From Thalassospira profundimaris WP0211 (GTDB taxonomy: Bacteria > Pseudomonadota > Alphaproteobacteria > Rhodospirillales > Thalassospiraceae), in NCBI RefSeq assembly GCF_000300275.1, contig NZ_AMRN01000003.1, positions 186,001 through 250,000 on the forward strand: a DNA stretch of 64,000 nucleotides, in the 5' to 3' direction. The notes under the pieces were generated by a model. That model saw only the letters and a list, made by a program, of their open reading frames with translations, had not been told where the DNA came from and searched no databases. Positions 55,760-64,000 of this stretch are shown here, in pieces. Every line of letters begins with the position of its first letter. The stretch's first letter is position 1. The position numbers and the translations under genes were made by a program.

Positions 55760-56725
55760 ATGCTGATCGGAAATCTTGACGGCATGACCGTCTTTGCCCG
55801 TGTCGTCGAGGAACGCAGTTTTTCCGGTGCGGCGCGCAAGCTTGGCATGTCCAAATCCGCAGTCAGCAAACATGTAACCAAGCTTGAAGACAATCTTGGT
55901 ATCCGGCTTCTGAACCGAACCACCCGTCGGCTCAGCCTGACGGATGCCGGGTCGACCTTCTATCAGCACTGCGCGCGTGTCGTTGAAGAAATCGAAACAG
56001 CCGAACATGCCCTGACCGATTTGCGCGGCACGCCGCGCGGCACATTGCGTATTTCGGCCCCCCTGACCTTTGGGCAGATGTATTTGCCGCAACTGGTGAC
56101 CGAGTTCATGGATAAGTATCCCGGCCTGCATGTCGATATCCATTTGGCCGATCATATGGTCGATCTGGTGGCCGAGGGGATTGATATGGCAATACGGATC
56201 ACCCGGCTTAAGGATTCCAGCCTGATTGCCCGTAAACTGGCCGATTTCACCGGCCATGTGGTGGCCTCACCGGGTTATCTGGAACAGTATGGCGAACCCA
56301 AAACGCCACAGGAACTGGCCGAGCACAGAACGATTTCCTACACCAACGTACCAAGCCCCAATATCTGGGATTTTGATGGACCAGATGGTCAGGTCTCAGT
56401 CCGGGTCAATCCGGTGATGTCATGCAATAATGGTGAATTCACATCCGTTGCGGCCATTCGCGGCCTTGGTATTGCCCGAGAACCGGAATTCATCGTTGCA
56501 GAGGCGCTGAGCGAAGGGCGTCTTGTCCGCATCCTCCATGATTACGATCCGCTCAGCAGTGGCGGTATTTACGCGGTCTATCCCGAACGCCGCCACCTAC
56601 CCAGCAAGGTGCGCGTCTTCATCGATTTTCTGGTCGAAAAATTCAAAGGCGGATTGTGCAACTTCCATCAGGAAGCCTGTGCGGAATATCGTGAAGGGCG
56701 TGGCCGCCAAAGACCACGGCCCTAA
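55760..56725 (+). CDS. LysR-family transcriptional regulator
   Basis: 321 residues. The N-terminal winged HTH (about 4-62, FARVVEERSFSGAARKLGMSKSAVSKHVTKLE) is typical, followed by LLNRTTRRLSLTDAG. The effector domain (about 90-290) begins GTLRISAPLTFGQMYLPQLV. The start at 55760 has CAGGAG seven bases before it. It is divergent from the hydroquinone reductase gene, a common arrangement for a LysR regulator and its target. Its stop abuts the end of the convergent vWA gene with no space. Confidence 0.92.
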   Translation: MLIGNLDGMTVFARVVEERSFSGAARKLGMSKSAVSKHVTKLEDNLGIRLLNRTTRRLSLTDAGSTFYQHCARVVEEIETAEHALTDLRGTPRGTLRISAPLTFGQMYLPQLVTEFMDKYPGLHVDIHLADHMVDLVAEGIDMAIRITRLKDSSLIARKLADFTGHVVASPGYLEQYGEPKTPQELAEHRTISYTNVPSPNIWDFDGPDGQVSVRVNPVMSCNNGEFTSVAAIRGLGIAREPEFIVAEALSEGRLVRILHDYDPLSSGGIYAVYPERRHLPSKVRVFIDFLVEKFKGGLCNFHQEACAEYREGRGRQRPRP

Positions 56726-58801
56726 TCACTTGCTTTCGACCCGCCAGCCCAACAAACAGATCGCCCCGATCAAAAGCGCGACAAACGGGATCGGCAGCAA
56801 GTTTGTAATGCCGCCAATCACGGTCTTGAAACTGTTGGTCTGAAGGAACCCGGCCCAGTTGCTGCCATGCCAGATACGGTCGTCGGGCACATGGCGGAAA
56901 TCGGGCAAACCATCTTCGATCCGGCCGATATAGCCATCATTTTCCGCAACCAGCCCGGTCAAAAGATCCGGGGTGGAATTAGTATTTCGGGTTTCGGCGG
57001 TCAGGACATCACGATCGACATGCAACGCGGTTTGACTGCGATCATCCTGATCACGTACCCGAACCCGGATCAGACCGCGGGTTTCAATCGGAACAGTCGC
57101 CTGCCAGGATTGATCGGGCAGTTGTTCGAAGGCGGCATTGATCTGTTCACCGGTTTCCGGATTGATCACGCTGGCTGCTTCGGGGGCCGCGCCGATCTTG
57201 CGCCAATTGAGGATAAGGCTCTCGCCATCTGGACTGCGTTCGGTCAGCACGGTGTTTTCATCAAGAGCCGGTTCCTTCATCAGCCAGTGCGATAAACGCC
57301 GCAGCAATTCTGCCACAGGGCCACCGCCATCATGGCCACGCTGCCAAAGCCACATCTGATCGGAGCTTAACATCGCCACACGGCCTTCCTCGACCCGCTG
57401 CATGGTCAGAAGTGGCAGGTCATCGACACCGGTCAGAAGCGTCATGGCATCGGGATCAGAAATACGCGTTTCGATCTGACGATACCACTGACCCCATTTC
57501 GGGGGCGTGTTGGGGGATCCGGCAATGGCGGTTGTGACCGGGTGCAGGCGGCCAGCCTGATTAACACGGGGGACAAAGGCCTGTTCGATAACCCGGCCAG
57601 TTGGCGCGGCAGGCATCAGGTCATTCAAGGCGGTGCTGGCAAGCCCGTCCGGGCCGACATATTCCGGCCCGGCGACGACCAGTGCCGCGCCACCCCATTT
57701 GACGAAATCAACCACCTTTTCAAGATAGTGCGGCGGCAAGACGCCGCGCATCTGATAGCGGTCAAAAATGATCAGATCAAATTGACGCAGGCGCACTTCG
57801 AACAGATCACGGATCGGAAACGGGATTAGCGCCAGTTCATTGATCGGGGTGTCGTCACCCTTTTCAGGCGGGCGCAAAATCGTGAAATGCACAAGGTCCA
57901 CACCGGGATCAGCCCGCAAAAGGTTACGCCAGGCCCGCTCGCCCGGGTGGGGTTCACCAGATAACAACAGCACACGCAACCGATCTCGCACACCGGTGGT
58001 TTCAAGGATCAGCCGGTTGTTGGATTTGTCGGTTTCTTCCTCAAGCGTATCCATGCGCAATTCGGCAAGAACCGATCCGGCATGCGGCACCGGGATGCTG
58101 ACCCGGCGTTGTTCGTTGGCGGGCAGGGCAATTTCGCGTTCCGTACCGTCTTCAAGCAGCATCCGAACCGGGATCGCCGTGCCGGGGGGCAATTGCGGAT
58201 CGACCGCCTCGATCATGAATTCGGCATCCTTGCCGACAATGCCGTAATCGGCACTTTGGCGAATGACCAACCGGCGATCACGTTCATCGCGTCCGCCACT
58301 GATCAAAACATGCAGGGGCGCGTTCAGATCAAGGCTGCTTGGCACGTCATGAACCTGCCCGTCAGTAATCATCATGACACCCCCCAGCCGTTCGCGCGGC
58401 AACCCGCCCAGCAACCGGTCAAGGACGGCAAACATGCGGGTATCGGTATCACCCGGAACTTCTTCAAAGCGAAGCTCCACCGATGGATCATCTGCAAAGC
58501 GATCTTGCAGTTCGGCAATCGCCGCATCGGTTTGTGCCGTACGGTTTGCGATATCTTGACTTGCCGATCGGTCGACAAGGACCAGAATGATATCGCTTAG
58601 TTTTTCGCTTTCACGGTCGGTAAATTGCGGTGCCAGAAGGGCCAGAAGAACCAGCACCATCACCACCCCGCGCCAGACCGTTCCACGCAGCCGGAAAATC
58701 GTGAAGACAATGACGGCAACCAAACACAAAACAGCCAACCCTTGCAGGATGGTGATATCGAGAAGCGGGGAAATCTGAAGGTTCTGCCATCCCTGGTTCA
58801 T
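56726..58801 (-). CDS. Large membrane protein with vWA-like and amidotransferase-like regions
   Basis: 691 residues. Two N-terminal membrane spans (about 18-38 and 44-60) are followed by a vWA-like part with DRSAS, a DxSxS metal site, and MMITDGQ. A central part resembles class I glutamine amidotransferase folds (FDLIIFDRYQMRGVLPPHYLEKVVDFVKWGGAALVVAG), and a final membrane span lies near residue 670. The bulk between is periplasmic by inference. Last gene of a MoxR operon, overlapping the previous gene by ATGA. Probably a membrane partner of the MoxR ATPase; exact role unknown. Confidence 0.72.
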   Translation of the reverse strand: MNQGWQNLQISPLLDITILQGLAVLCLVAVIVFTIFRLRGTVWRGVVMVLVLLALLAPQFTDRESEKLSDIILVLVDRSASQDIANRTAQTDAAIAELQDRFADDPSVELRFEEVPGDTDTRMFAVLDRLLGGLPRERLGGVMMITDGQVHDVPSSLDLNAPLHVLISGGRDERDRRLVIRQSADYGIVGKDAEFMIEAVDPQLPPGTAIPVRMLLEDGTEREIALPANEQRRVSIPVPHAGSVLAELRMDTLEEETDKSNNRLILETTGVRDRLRVLLLSGEPHPGERAWRNLLRADPGVDLVHFTILRPPEKGDDTPINELALIPFPIRDLFEVRLRQFDLIIFDRYQMRGVLPPHYLEKVVDFVKWGGAALVVAGPEYVGPDGLASTALNDLMPAAPTGRVIEQAFVPRVNQAGRLHPVTTAIAGSPNTPPKWGQWYRQIETRISDPDAMTLLTGVDDLPLLTMQRVEEGRVAMLSSDQMWLWQRGHDGGGPVAELLRRLSHWLMKEPALDENTVLTERSPDGESLILNWRKIGAAPEAASVINPETGEQINAAFEQLPDQSWQATVPIETRGLIRVRVRDQDDRSQTALHVDRDVLTAETRNTNSTPDLLTGLVAENDGYIGRIEDGLPDFRHVPDDRIWHGSNWAGFLQTNSFKTVIGGITNLLPIPFVALLIGAICLLGWRVESK

Positions 58802-61509
58802 CGGCCCAACCTTTCCAGAATGGCCGGGATATGCACCTGATCGCCCTTGTAACTCCCCGTCAGGGCATACATCACCAAATTGACGCCAAACCGATAGGCC
58901 ATTTCGCGTTGCCGGGGGGATATGTCTTCGCTGCGCAGTTCATCGCGGCCTTCGGGAATGATCCAGGCCGATGCCCAGTCATTGCCCCCAAACAGAACCG
59001 ATGCAACCCCATCAAGGCGTTGACTGGGGCGGGCATCAAGCCACAGTGGTTCGGAAAACCGGCCAAAGGCATGGTCAAGCAGATAGAAACTGCGAAACAG
59101 AATGTGATCACTTGGCGCGCGATCCAAAAGCGGGACTTCCAACCCGGCCAAAAGACGCCGCAACCGCGCCGGCTGGACTTCGCGGTCCCGGCTGTCAATC
59201 AGGATCATGCCACCATTGTTCAGATAACGGTTCAATCTTTCCTGTGCGCGTTCGGAAAACGGTTCCTGCCCGTCAACCAGCGGCCAATAGATCAGTGGAT
59301 AGAAACTAAGCTCGTCGGTCTCCGGATTAACGCCATCGACAGTGTTGAGGTCTGCCGCACTTCGCCGACGCAGGATTTCGGTCAGGCCGGTCATCCCGGC
59401 ACGGCTGAGGCGATCTACCGGCGCATTTCCGGTTTCAAGATACGCCAGACGCGGTTGCAGGGCTGCTTCGGGCAGTGTTGCCGCCATGGATGCTGCGGGC
59501 ATCATCACGCTGGCGGAGGCCGCACCCGTCAGGACGGCGGCCAGCAGAAGCGATGTCAGGGCATTGCTGCGTCGACTGCGCCGCAGCGACACGTTGTTGA
59601 GTACCAGCAAAATCGCGGCATCAAACAAGATCAGAATAAAGGCCGCCAACAGGCAAAGGGCGGCAAGATCAACCTGGCTTTGATCGGTGATTTCACGTGT
59701 GCTGATGCCCGAAGGCCAGACCACATCGCGTCCGATATCGGTAAGTGACGGGCCAAGGTTCAGCGCAACCGCCTGTCCGTTTTCACCGTAAATGCCCGGC
59801 GGATGGCGCGGATTTGGTGTCGGAAGCGGGGTTTGAACCGGCAGGATCAAGGCATCAGGCTGATGCGGTCGGCCAAAGCCATCCAGAATGGTCTGGGCTG
59901 GCAGGCTGCTTTGCAGTTCGGCATCGTTGCGGTTGCTCGGACTTGCAAGGGGAAGAAGCCGCTGCCACAGCTCGACAAACAGGCCCGACATCGGCAGGTT
60001 GGACCAGTCCGCCCAAGGTGTGACATGGAAAAGAACAATCCGTCCGGCATTGCGCGGTGTGCTTGTGATCAGGGGCGTCCCATCGGTCAAACGTGCCCAC
60101 GTCTTGCTGACAATGTCCGGGTCCGGTTCGGCCAGCAATTGGCGCGTGACCGTGATGTCGTCCGGCACTTCGACCCCGTGGAACGGGCTGTTGTCCGGAA
60201 AGTCGAGCAACCTTTTGGGCTTTTCCCACGACATCGACCCGCCAAAGTCCCGGTTACCCAGTCTGAGTGTGACGGGCAGGAATTCGTTGCCGATCTGCGA
60301 CGAACTGTCGCCCGCAAACCGCACCAGCATGCCGCCTTCGTTGACCCAGCGTTCCAGCGCGTCAAACTGGCTGCCCAGCCCTGAAATCGGCCCGGCGGAG
60401 ACCAGGACATCGACCTTGTCTTCAAGCAATGTTCCAAGTGGCGCATAAGTCACATCGGCATAGGGCGAAAGCGCCCGATCAAGGAAGAAATACTGATCAG
60501 ACAAAACCCCCGGACCGTCGCCAGAACTGACCACGACGCCAACCCGGCGTTGTTGCCAGCGGGCACCGGTCTGAAATACCGATGCGGCACTTTCGACCCC
60601 CTCAATGCCAACGGATTGAATGGCGTTGGAAATATCGCGCGGCAACAGAATGGCGACATCGCTTTGATCACTGTCCGGTGTGATTTCCACCGTATGGCGC
60701 AGGATCACATTGCCGCGTTCGCCGCGGGCCAGCAGATTAATCTCGCGCGGTTGGTCATCGCGATTATGGGCCAATGTTGCCAACATGCCGGTACCCGACC
60801 GGCTAAGCGACCGGATGGCAATGCGGTCGGTGATGGTTGGTGAGATCGTTGTGATCGGCGCGATATCAAGCAGCTCGGATGCGATTTTGGCCTTGCCGGG
60901 GCTGTCCATCTCGCTGGTTAGCCACAAGATGCTGCCAACAGCCCTGTTCATTTCGGGGCGTTCGGAAATCAAATCCGAAAGGGCGGTATAATCCGAGGGC
61001 CAAGGCCTTGGCTGCAAGCGATCAAACAGGTTTTTGGTATCGTTGGGCGATACCGGCCCGACAATGTCTGGAAGTTTCCATGTGGTCGCACCTGCGGCCT
61101 CGGGCGCGGTTTGGGCAATATAGACCGTTTGCAACTCGAACCGGGCCTGATTGGCGATCTGTTGCAATGCCGTGCGGTATTGCCGCCAGTTTGCCGCACT
61201 GTCCCAGCCATTATCGGCAATGATCAATATCGCGCCATCATTGGCGGCAAAATCATTGCGGTTCATCACCGGGCGGGCAGCGGCAATGATCAGAAGCGTC
61301 AGGATCAGACAGCGCAGAATGGTTTGCCAGATCGGCGCGCGCTGAATATCGCGGCGTTTGCTTTTAAGACCGCGCAAAATGCGCGCAGCCGGGAAGATAA
61401 CGGTCTTGGGTGACCGTGGTGCCGATCTGATCAAAAGCCAGACAATCGGCAATGCCAGCAGCCCGGCCAGCATCGCAGGATACAGGAATGTGATGGCCGA
61501 CAGGCTCAT
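58798..61509 (-). CDS. BatA-like membrane protein with C-terminal DUF4159
   Basis: 903 residues. The N-terminal BatA module (FLYPAMLAGLLALPIVWLLIRSAPRSPKTVIFPAARIL, with two spans up to about 80) is clear. It is followed by a vWA-like region whose metal motif is broken (IIADNGWDSAANW in place of DxSxS), an amidotransferase-like middle, two spans near 600-680, and the DUF4159 domain from about 690 (LDRAPSDHILFRSFYLLDHAFGRF). It overlaps DUF58 and the 691-residue gene by ATGA on both sides, so all three are translationally coupled. Confidence 0.85.
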   Translation of the reverse strand: MSLSAITFLYPAMLAGLLALPIVWLLIRSAPRSPKTVIFPAARILRGLKSKRRDIQRAPIWQTILRCLILTLLIIAAARPVMNRNDFAANDGAILIIADNGWDSAANWRQYRTALQQIANQARFELQTVYIAQTAPEAAGATTWKLPDIVGPVSPNDTKNLFDRLQPRPWPSDYTALSDLISERPEMNRAVGSILWLTSEMDSPGKAKIASELLDIAPITTISPTITDRIAIRSLSRSGTGMLATLAHNRDDQPREINLLARGERGNVILRHTVEITPDSDQSDVAILLPRDISNAIQSVGIEGVESAASVFQTGARWQQRRVGVVVSSGDGPGVLSDQYFFLDRALSPYADVTYAPLGTLLEDKVDVLVSAGPISGLGSQFDALERWVNEGGMLVRFAGDSSSQIGNEFLPVTLRLGNRDFGGSMSWEKPKRLLDFPDNSPFHGVEVPDDITVTRQLLAEPDPDIVSKTWARLTDGTPLITSTPRNAGRIVLFHVTPWADWSNLPMSGLFVELWQRLLPLASPSNRNDAELQSSLPAQTILDGFGRPHQPDALILPVQTPLPTPNPRHPPGIYGENGQAVALNLGPSLTDIGRDVVWPSGISTREITDQSQVDLAALCLLAAFILILFDAAILLVLNNVSLRRSRRSNALTSLLLAAVLTGAASASVMMPAASMAATLPEAALQPRLAYLETGNAPVDRLSRAGMTGLTEILRRRSAADLNTVDGVNPETDELSFYPLIYWPLVDGQEPFSERAQERLNRYLNNGGMILIDSRDREVQPARLRRLLAGLEVPLLDRAPSDHILFRSFYLLDHAFGRFSEPLWLDARPSQRLDGVASVLFGGNDWASAWIIPEGRDELRSEDISPRQREMAYRFGVNLVMYALTGSYKGDQVHIPAILERLGR

Positions 61510-62459
61510 GACATCTCCTGCGTGTTATGGCGGTGCAGGTTAGGACGACCGCGCCCGTTCGATCCGCTTTGATTTTGTCGTTCGCTCAGATGCTGATACA
61601 GGGCCAGCAATGTCGGGCTGGCACTTTCGGATGTGACATGCCGGTCATAAAGCCAGTCATTCTGGCGCGCGGCATCGCGGACCAGTGCCCGCCATTTCTG
61701 TGCACGAAGTTTATAGCCCTCCGTAAGATCTTCGAACTTTTCGCTGCGAAAGATCATCTGATCATCGGTATCAAACAGATCAACCCGCCCCTGAAATGGT
61801 GGGGCGATTTCCGCAGGATCAAGAATTTGCACCAGCGCACCGTCATTCTGGTATTGGCCCAAACGCCGCACCGTACGTGCCGATTGTTCGCTTTGATCCG
61901 CAAATTCAAGGAAGTCGCCAAGGATCAGAACTGAATGTTTGCGGCCCGGGTGAATGTTTGTCGCCTGACCAGCGATGCTTTGTGGACTTGCCAGCATCGC
62001 GTGACCGAGTTTTTCAAGATGCTCTGCCGATGTGATGCGCGTACGTTCGCCATCAAAGGTGCCAACGGTTTCGCCGTTACGGATCAGAAGGTCGGCCAAT
62101 GCGATGGATATGATCAGGGTGCGTTCGGCCTTTGACGGCAGCTTGTCACTTGATGCCCAATAGGTCGACAGCGAAAGTACCGGCCAGATCCAGTAATTAT
62201 GGCTGGCCTGCCATTCTGTCTGGCGGATGAAGGTATGTTCGCTGCGCGCAGATCGGCGCCAGTCAATCTGGTTGGTTGGATCGCCGGGGACATAGGGGCG
62301 GAACTGCCAGAAATCACTGCCCGGTCCGACCTTGCGATTGCCATGCAGGCCGCTGCGCAGACTGATGGCCGTTCGGCGCGACTCATCAATCAGCTGTGGC
62401 AGTTTCGCCGCAAGGGCGCGGGCGGCGGCAACATGATCCTGCACGGGGGCGGTGACCAA
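61506..62459 (-). CDS. DUF58 protein
   Basis: 317 residues. The DUF58 core GLHGNRKVGPGSDFWQFRPYVPGDPTNQIDWRRSARS (about 38-75) is unmistakable, with no membrane segment; a vWA-type fold follows. DUF58 proteins are the usual second gene of MoxR operons. It starts at TTG directly after the MoxR stop, with AGGAG nine bases before. Confidence 0.9.
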   Translation of the reverse strand: MVTAPVQDHVAAARALAAKLPQLIDESRRTAISLRSGLHGNRKVGPGSDFWQFRPYVPGDPTNQIDWRRSARSEHTFIRQTEWQASHNYWIWPVLSLSTYWASSDKLPSKAERTLIISIALADLLIRNGETVGTFDGERTRITSAEHLEKLGHAMLASPQSIAGQATNIHPGRKHSVLILGDFLEFADQSEQSARTVRRLGQYQNDGALVQILDPAEIAPPFQGRVDLFDTDDQMIFRSEKFEDLTEGYKLRAQKWRALVRDAARQNDWLYDRHVTSESASPTLLALYQHLSERQNQSGSNGRGRPNLHRHNTQEMS

Positions 62460-63500
62460 TTAGTTTTTCTCCTGCAGGTGGGCAAGCGCATCGGTAATCA
62501 GCCCCTTGGCGGTAAAGCCTTCGGCGCGTGCGCCATAGGTCAGGCCAAAACGATGGCGCAAAACAGGAACGGCAAGTTCTTCGATATCCTCGATCGAGGG
62601 GGCAAAGCGGCCAAACAGCATCGCACGCGCCCGGCACGCCAGTGACAAGGCCTGTGCCGCACGTGTACCGGGGCCCCAGGCGACATTTTCACGAATATCG
62701 GCAAGTGATGTGCTTTCCGGGCGGCATTCGCGACACAGGGTAATGATGGTATCAAGAACCCGGTCCGGCATCGGCAGGCGGCGGACAAAGTCCTGTGCCT
62801 CCACCAGATCATCGGTTTGAAGAACCTGTCGCGGGCGGGCCGGATACCTGCCGGTGGTTTTTGTCACGATCTTGCGTTCTTCATCGGCATCGGGATAGCC
62901 GAGCCGGACCTCAAGCAGGAAACGGTCAAGCTGTGCTTCGGGCAGGGGATAGGTGCCTTCCTGCTCCAACGGGTTCTGGGTGGCCAGAACATGGAACGGT
63001 TCAGGCAGTTTGTGGCTGTAACCGGCAACCGAGACTTCGCGTTCCTGCATTGCCTGCAACAGGGCGGACTGGGTGCGGGGGCTGGCACGGTTGATTTCAT
63101 CGGCCAAAAGCAACTGGCAAAATACCGGTCCCTTGATAAAGCGAAACGCGCGTTTGCCGTCTGCCCCTTCTTCAAGAACTTCGGAGCCCAGAATATCGGC
63201 GGGCATCAGATCGGGTGTGAACTGGACACGCTTGTCAAGCAGGCCAAGAACCTTGCCCAGCGTGTGCGCCAGAAGCGACTTTCCAAGGCCCGGCGCACCG
63301 ACCATCAGCACATGTCCACCGGATAAAATGCCGATAAGTGTTTGCTCTACGGCATCATTCTGCCCAAATATAATACTGGAAATCATTTTGCGGGCTTCGG
63401 CCAGCCGTGCGACACACTCGTCCAGACGGGCTGCATCGCGTTCAAGACTGCTTTCCTGGGAGAAACCCATTTCTTCGGGGAATTGTGGCGCGTTTGTCAT
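62460..63500 (-). CDS. MoxR-family AAA+ ATPase
   Basis: 346 residues. Walker A GAPGLGKSL (about 73-81), Walker B LLADEINRA, sensor-1 region VLATQNPLEQEGTYPLPEAQLDRFLL, and the arginine-containing end mark the MoxR (RavA-like) family, which acts as a chaperone for vWA-containing partners. First gene of the four-gene minus-strand unit. Confidence 0.94.
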   Translation of the reverse strand: MTNAPQFPEEMGFSQESSLERDAARLDECVARLAEARKMISSIIFGQNDAVEQTLIGILSGGHVLMVGAPGLGKSLLAHTLGKVLGLLDKRVQFTPDLMPADILGSEVLEEGADGKRAFRFIKGPVFCQLLLADEINRASPRTQSALLQAMQEREVSVAGYSHKLPEPFHVLATQNPLEQEGTYPLPEAQLDRFLLEVRLGYPDADEERKIVTKTTGRYPARPRQVLQTDDLVEAQDFVRRLPMPDRVLDTIITLCRECRPESTSLADIRENVAWGPGTRAAQALSLACRARAMLFGRFAPSIEDIEELAVPVLRHRFGLTYGARAEGFTAKGLITDALAHLQEKN

Positions 63501-63613
63501 GGCGGTTGACTGTGCTTCCTATGTTGCAGTGCAGGCGTTGGCAGGCCAGAGAACGCAGATGAAATCGCATAAGCATAACGGGAAAACGTCTGGTTCAGGA
63601 TCAACTCTACAGC

Positions 63614-64000
63614 ATGAATGAAAACCAAAAAACCATCGATCTCGCCGAGAAGTTGTGGACGCGCTTGCGCGGGCAGAAGCCCGACACCGGGCGGCACCCA
63701 CAAATCTGTGGCGATATCCCTATGTCTATAGGTCGGGATGGAACCTGGTTCTATCAAGGTGGTCCGATTGGCCGAATTGAGCTGGTTAAGCTTTTTTCTT
63801 CCGTGTTGCAGCGTGATGAGGAAGGCGGGCACTGGTTGGTGACCCCGGCCGAGATGGCCCGGATCGAGGTCGAGGACGTCGCCTTCATCGCAGTTGAAAT
63901 GCAAAACGAAGGCGAAGGCAAAGATCAGAATATCCGTTTTCGGACCAATATCGACCAGTGGGTGGAACTTGATGATGATCATCCCCTGCGCGTCGAACAC
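63614..64000 (+). CDS. DUF1285 protein, N-terminal part (runs off the window)
   Basis: Reading frame open for 129 codons to the last base. It begins MNENQKTIDLAEKLWTRL, with CGDIPMSIGRDGTWFYQGGPIGRIELVKLFSSVLQRDEEG, the conserved block of DUF1285. Family proteins are short (about 180 residues), of unknown function. ATG at 63614 is the only good start; the ATG at 63559 is in another frame and stops early. It is divergent from MoxR, with 113 bases between. Confidence 0.8.
   Translation, partial: MNENQKTIDLAEKLWTRLRGQKPDTGRHPQICGDIPMSIGRDGTWFYQGGPIGRIELVKLFSSVLQRDEEGGHWLVTPAEMARIEVEDVAFIAVEMQNEGEGKDQNIRFRTNIDQWVELDDDHPLRVEH

Overview
This window reads as a chromosomal segment of a free-living Gram-negative alphaproteobacterium. 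The grounds are the CcrM-type GANTC methyltransferase, the mutY / DUF721 / dsbA / smc cluster, an F0 operon with paired b and b' subunits and no F1 genes beside it, and MoxR/DUF58/DUF4159 and divergent-polysaccharide-deacetylase genes of alphaproteobacterial type. Rhodospirillales, and a Thalassospira-like marine bacterium in particular, is my best guess; that is inference from the feel of the proteins and was not searched. Coding density is high. I see no insertion sequence, prophage, CRISPR array, tRNA or rRNA.

Layout. 1-1.7 kb: end of dapF and pgk. 1.7-6.4 kb (minus): a squalene/phytoene-synthase relative, a small outer-membrane beta-barrel candidate, a tam-hydrolase pair, a 62-residue membrane protein and rppH. 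6.4-12.2 kb (minus): a cell-envelope block in transcription order gpmI, envC-like, ctpA, divergent polysaccharide deacetylase, with overlapping coupled genes. 12.5-14.3 kb: a tandem glycine riboswitch leading into L-serine ammonia-lyase. 14.4-19.2 kb: a RibD/DHFR-like protein, an SDR, a small-molecule kinase coupled to a class-III PLP enzyme (probable kinase/phospho-lyase pathway), and a DeoR regulator. 19.2-23.0 kb (minus): two tandem paralogues that join a methyl-accepting chemotaxis signalling domain to a solute-binding domain with no signal peptide or membrane segment. This is the most unusual content of the window.

23.2-26.1 kb (minus): proA-nadD-rsfS-rlmH. 26.3-33.7 kb: an Atm1-type ABC exporter, an AEC transporter, a DUF4269 protein, MOSC, nadB, a GFA-family protein and an RlmM-like methyltransferase. 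33.8-42.0 kb (minus): a nucleoside/base salvage block (BMP-family binding protein, ABC ATPase, two permeases, CodA-like deaminase), then a flavin reductase and a phytase-like esterase. 42.5-51.7 kb: ccrM, a small protein, mutY, DUF721/DciA, dsbA, smc and a methyltransferase. 52.1-54.6 kb: the F0 ATP synthase operon atpI-B-E-F'-F. 54.6-56.7 kb: glutathionyl-hydroquinone reductase and a LysR regulator. 56.7-63.5 kb (minus): MoxR ATPase, DUF58, and two large BatA/vWA-like membrane proteins. A DUF1285 gene runs off the right edge.

Several starts were chosen from Shine-Dalgarno sites rather than the first ATG (TTG for the kinase, dsbA, smc and DUF58; GTG for the GFA protein, DUF721 and atpB). Perfect hairpins without a clear T-run sit at several intra-operon junctions (after atpE, between dsbA and smc, between rsfS and rlmH); one with a weak T-run follows the BMP binding protein gene. 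They look like stoichiometry or processing elements.
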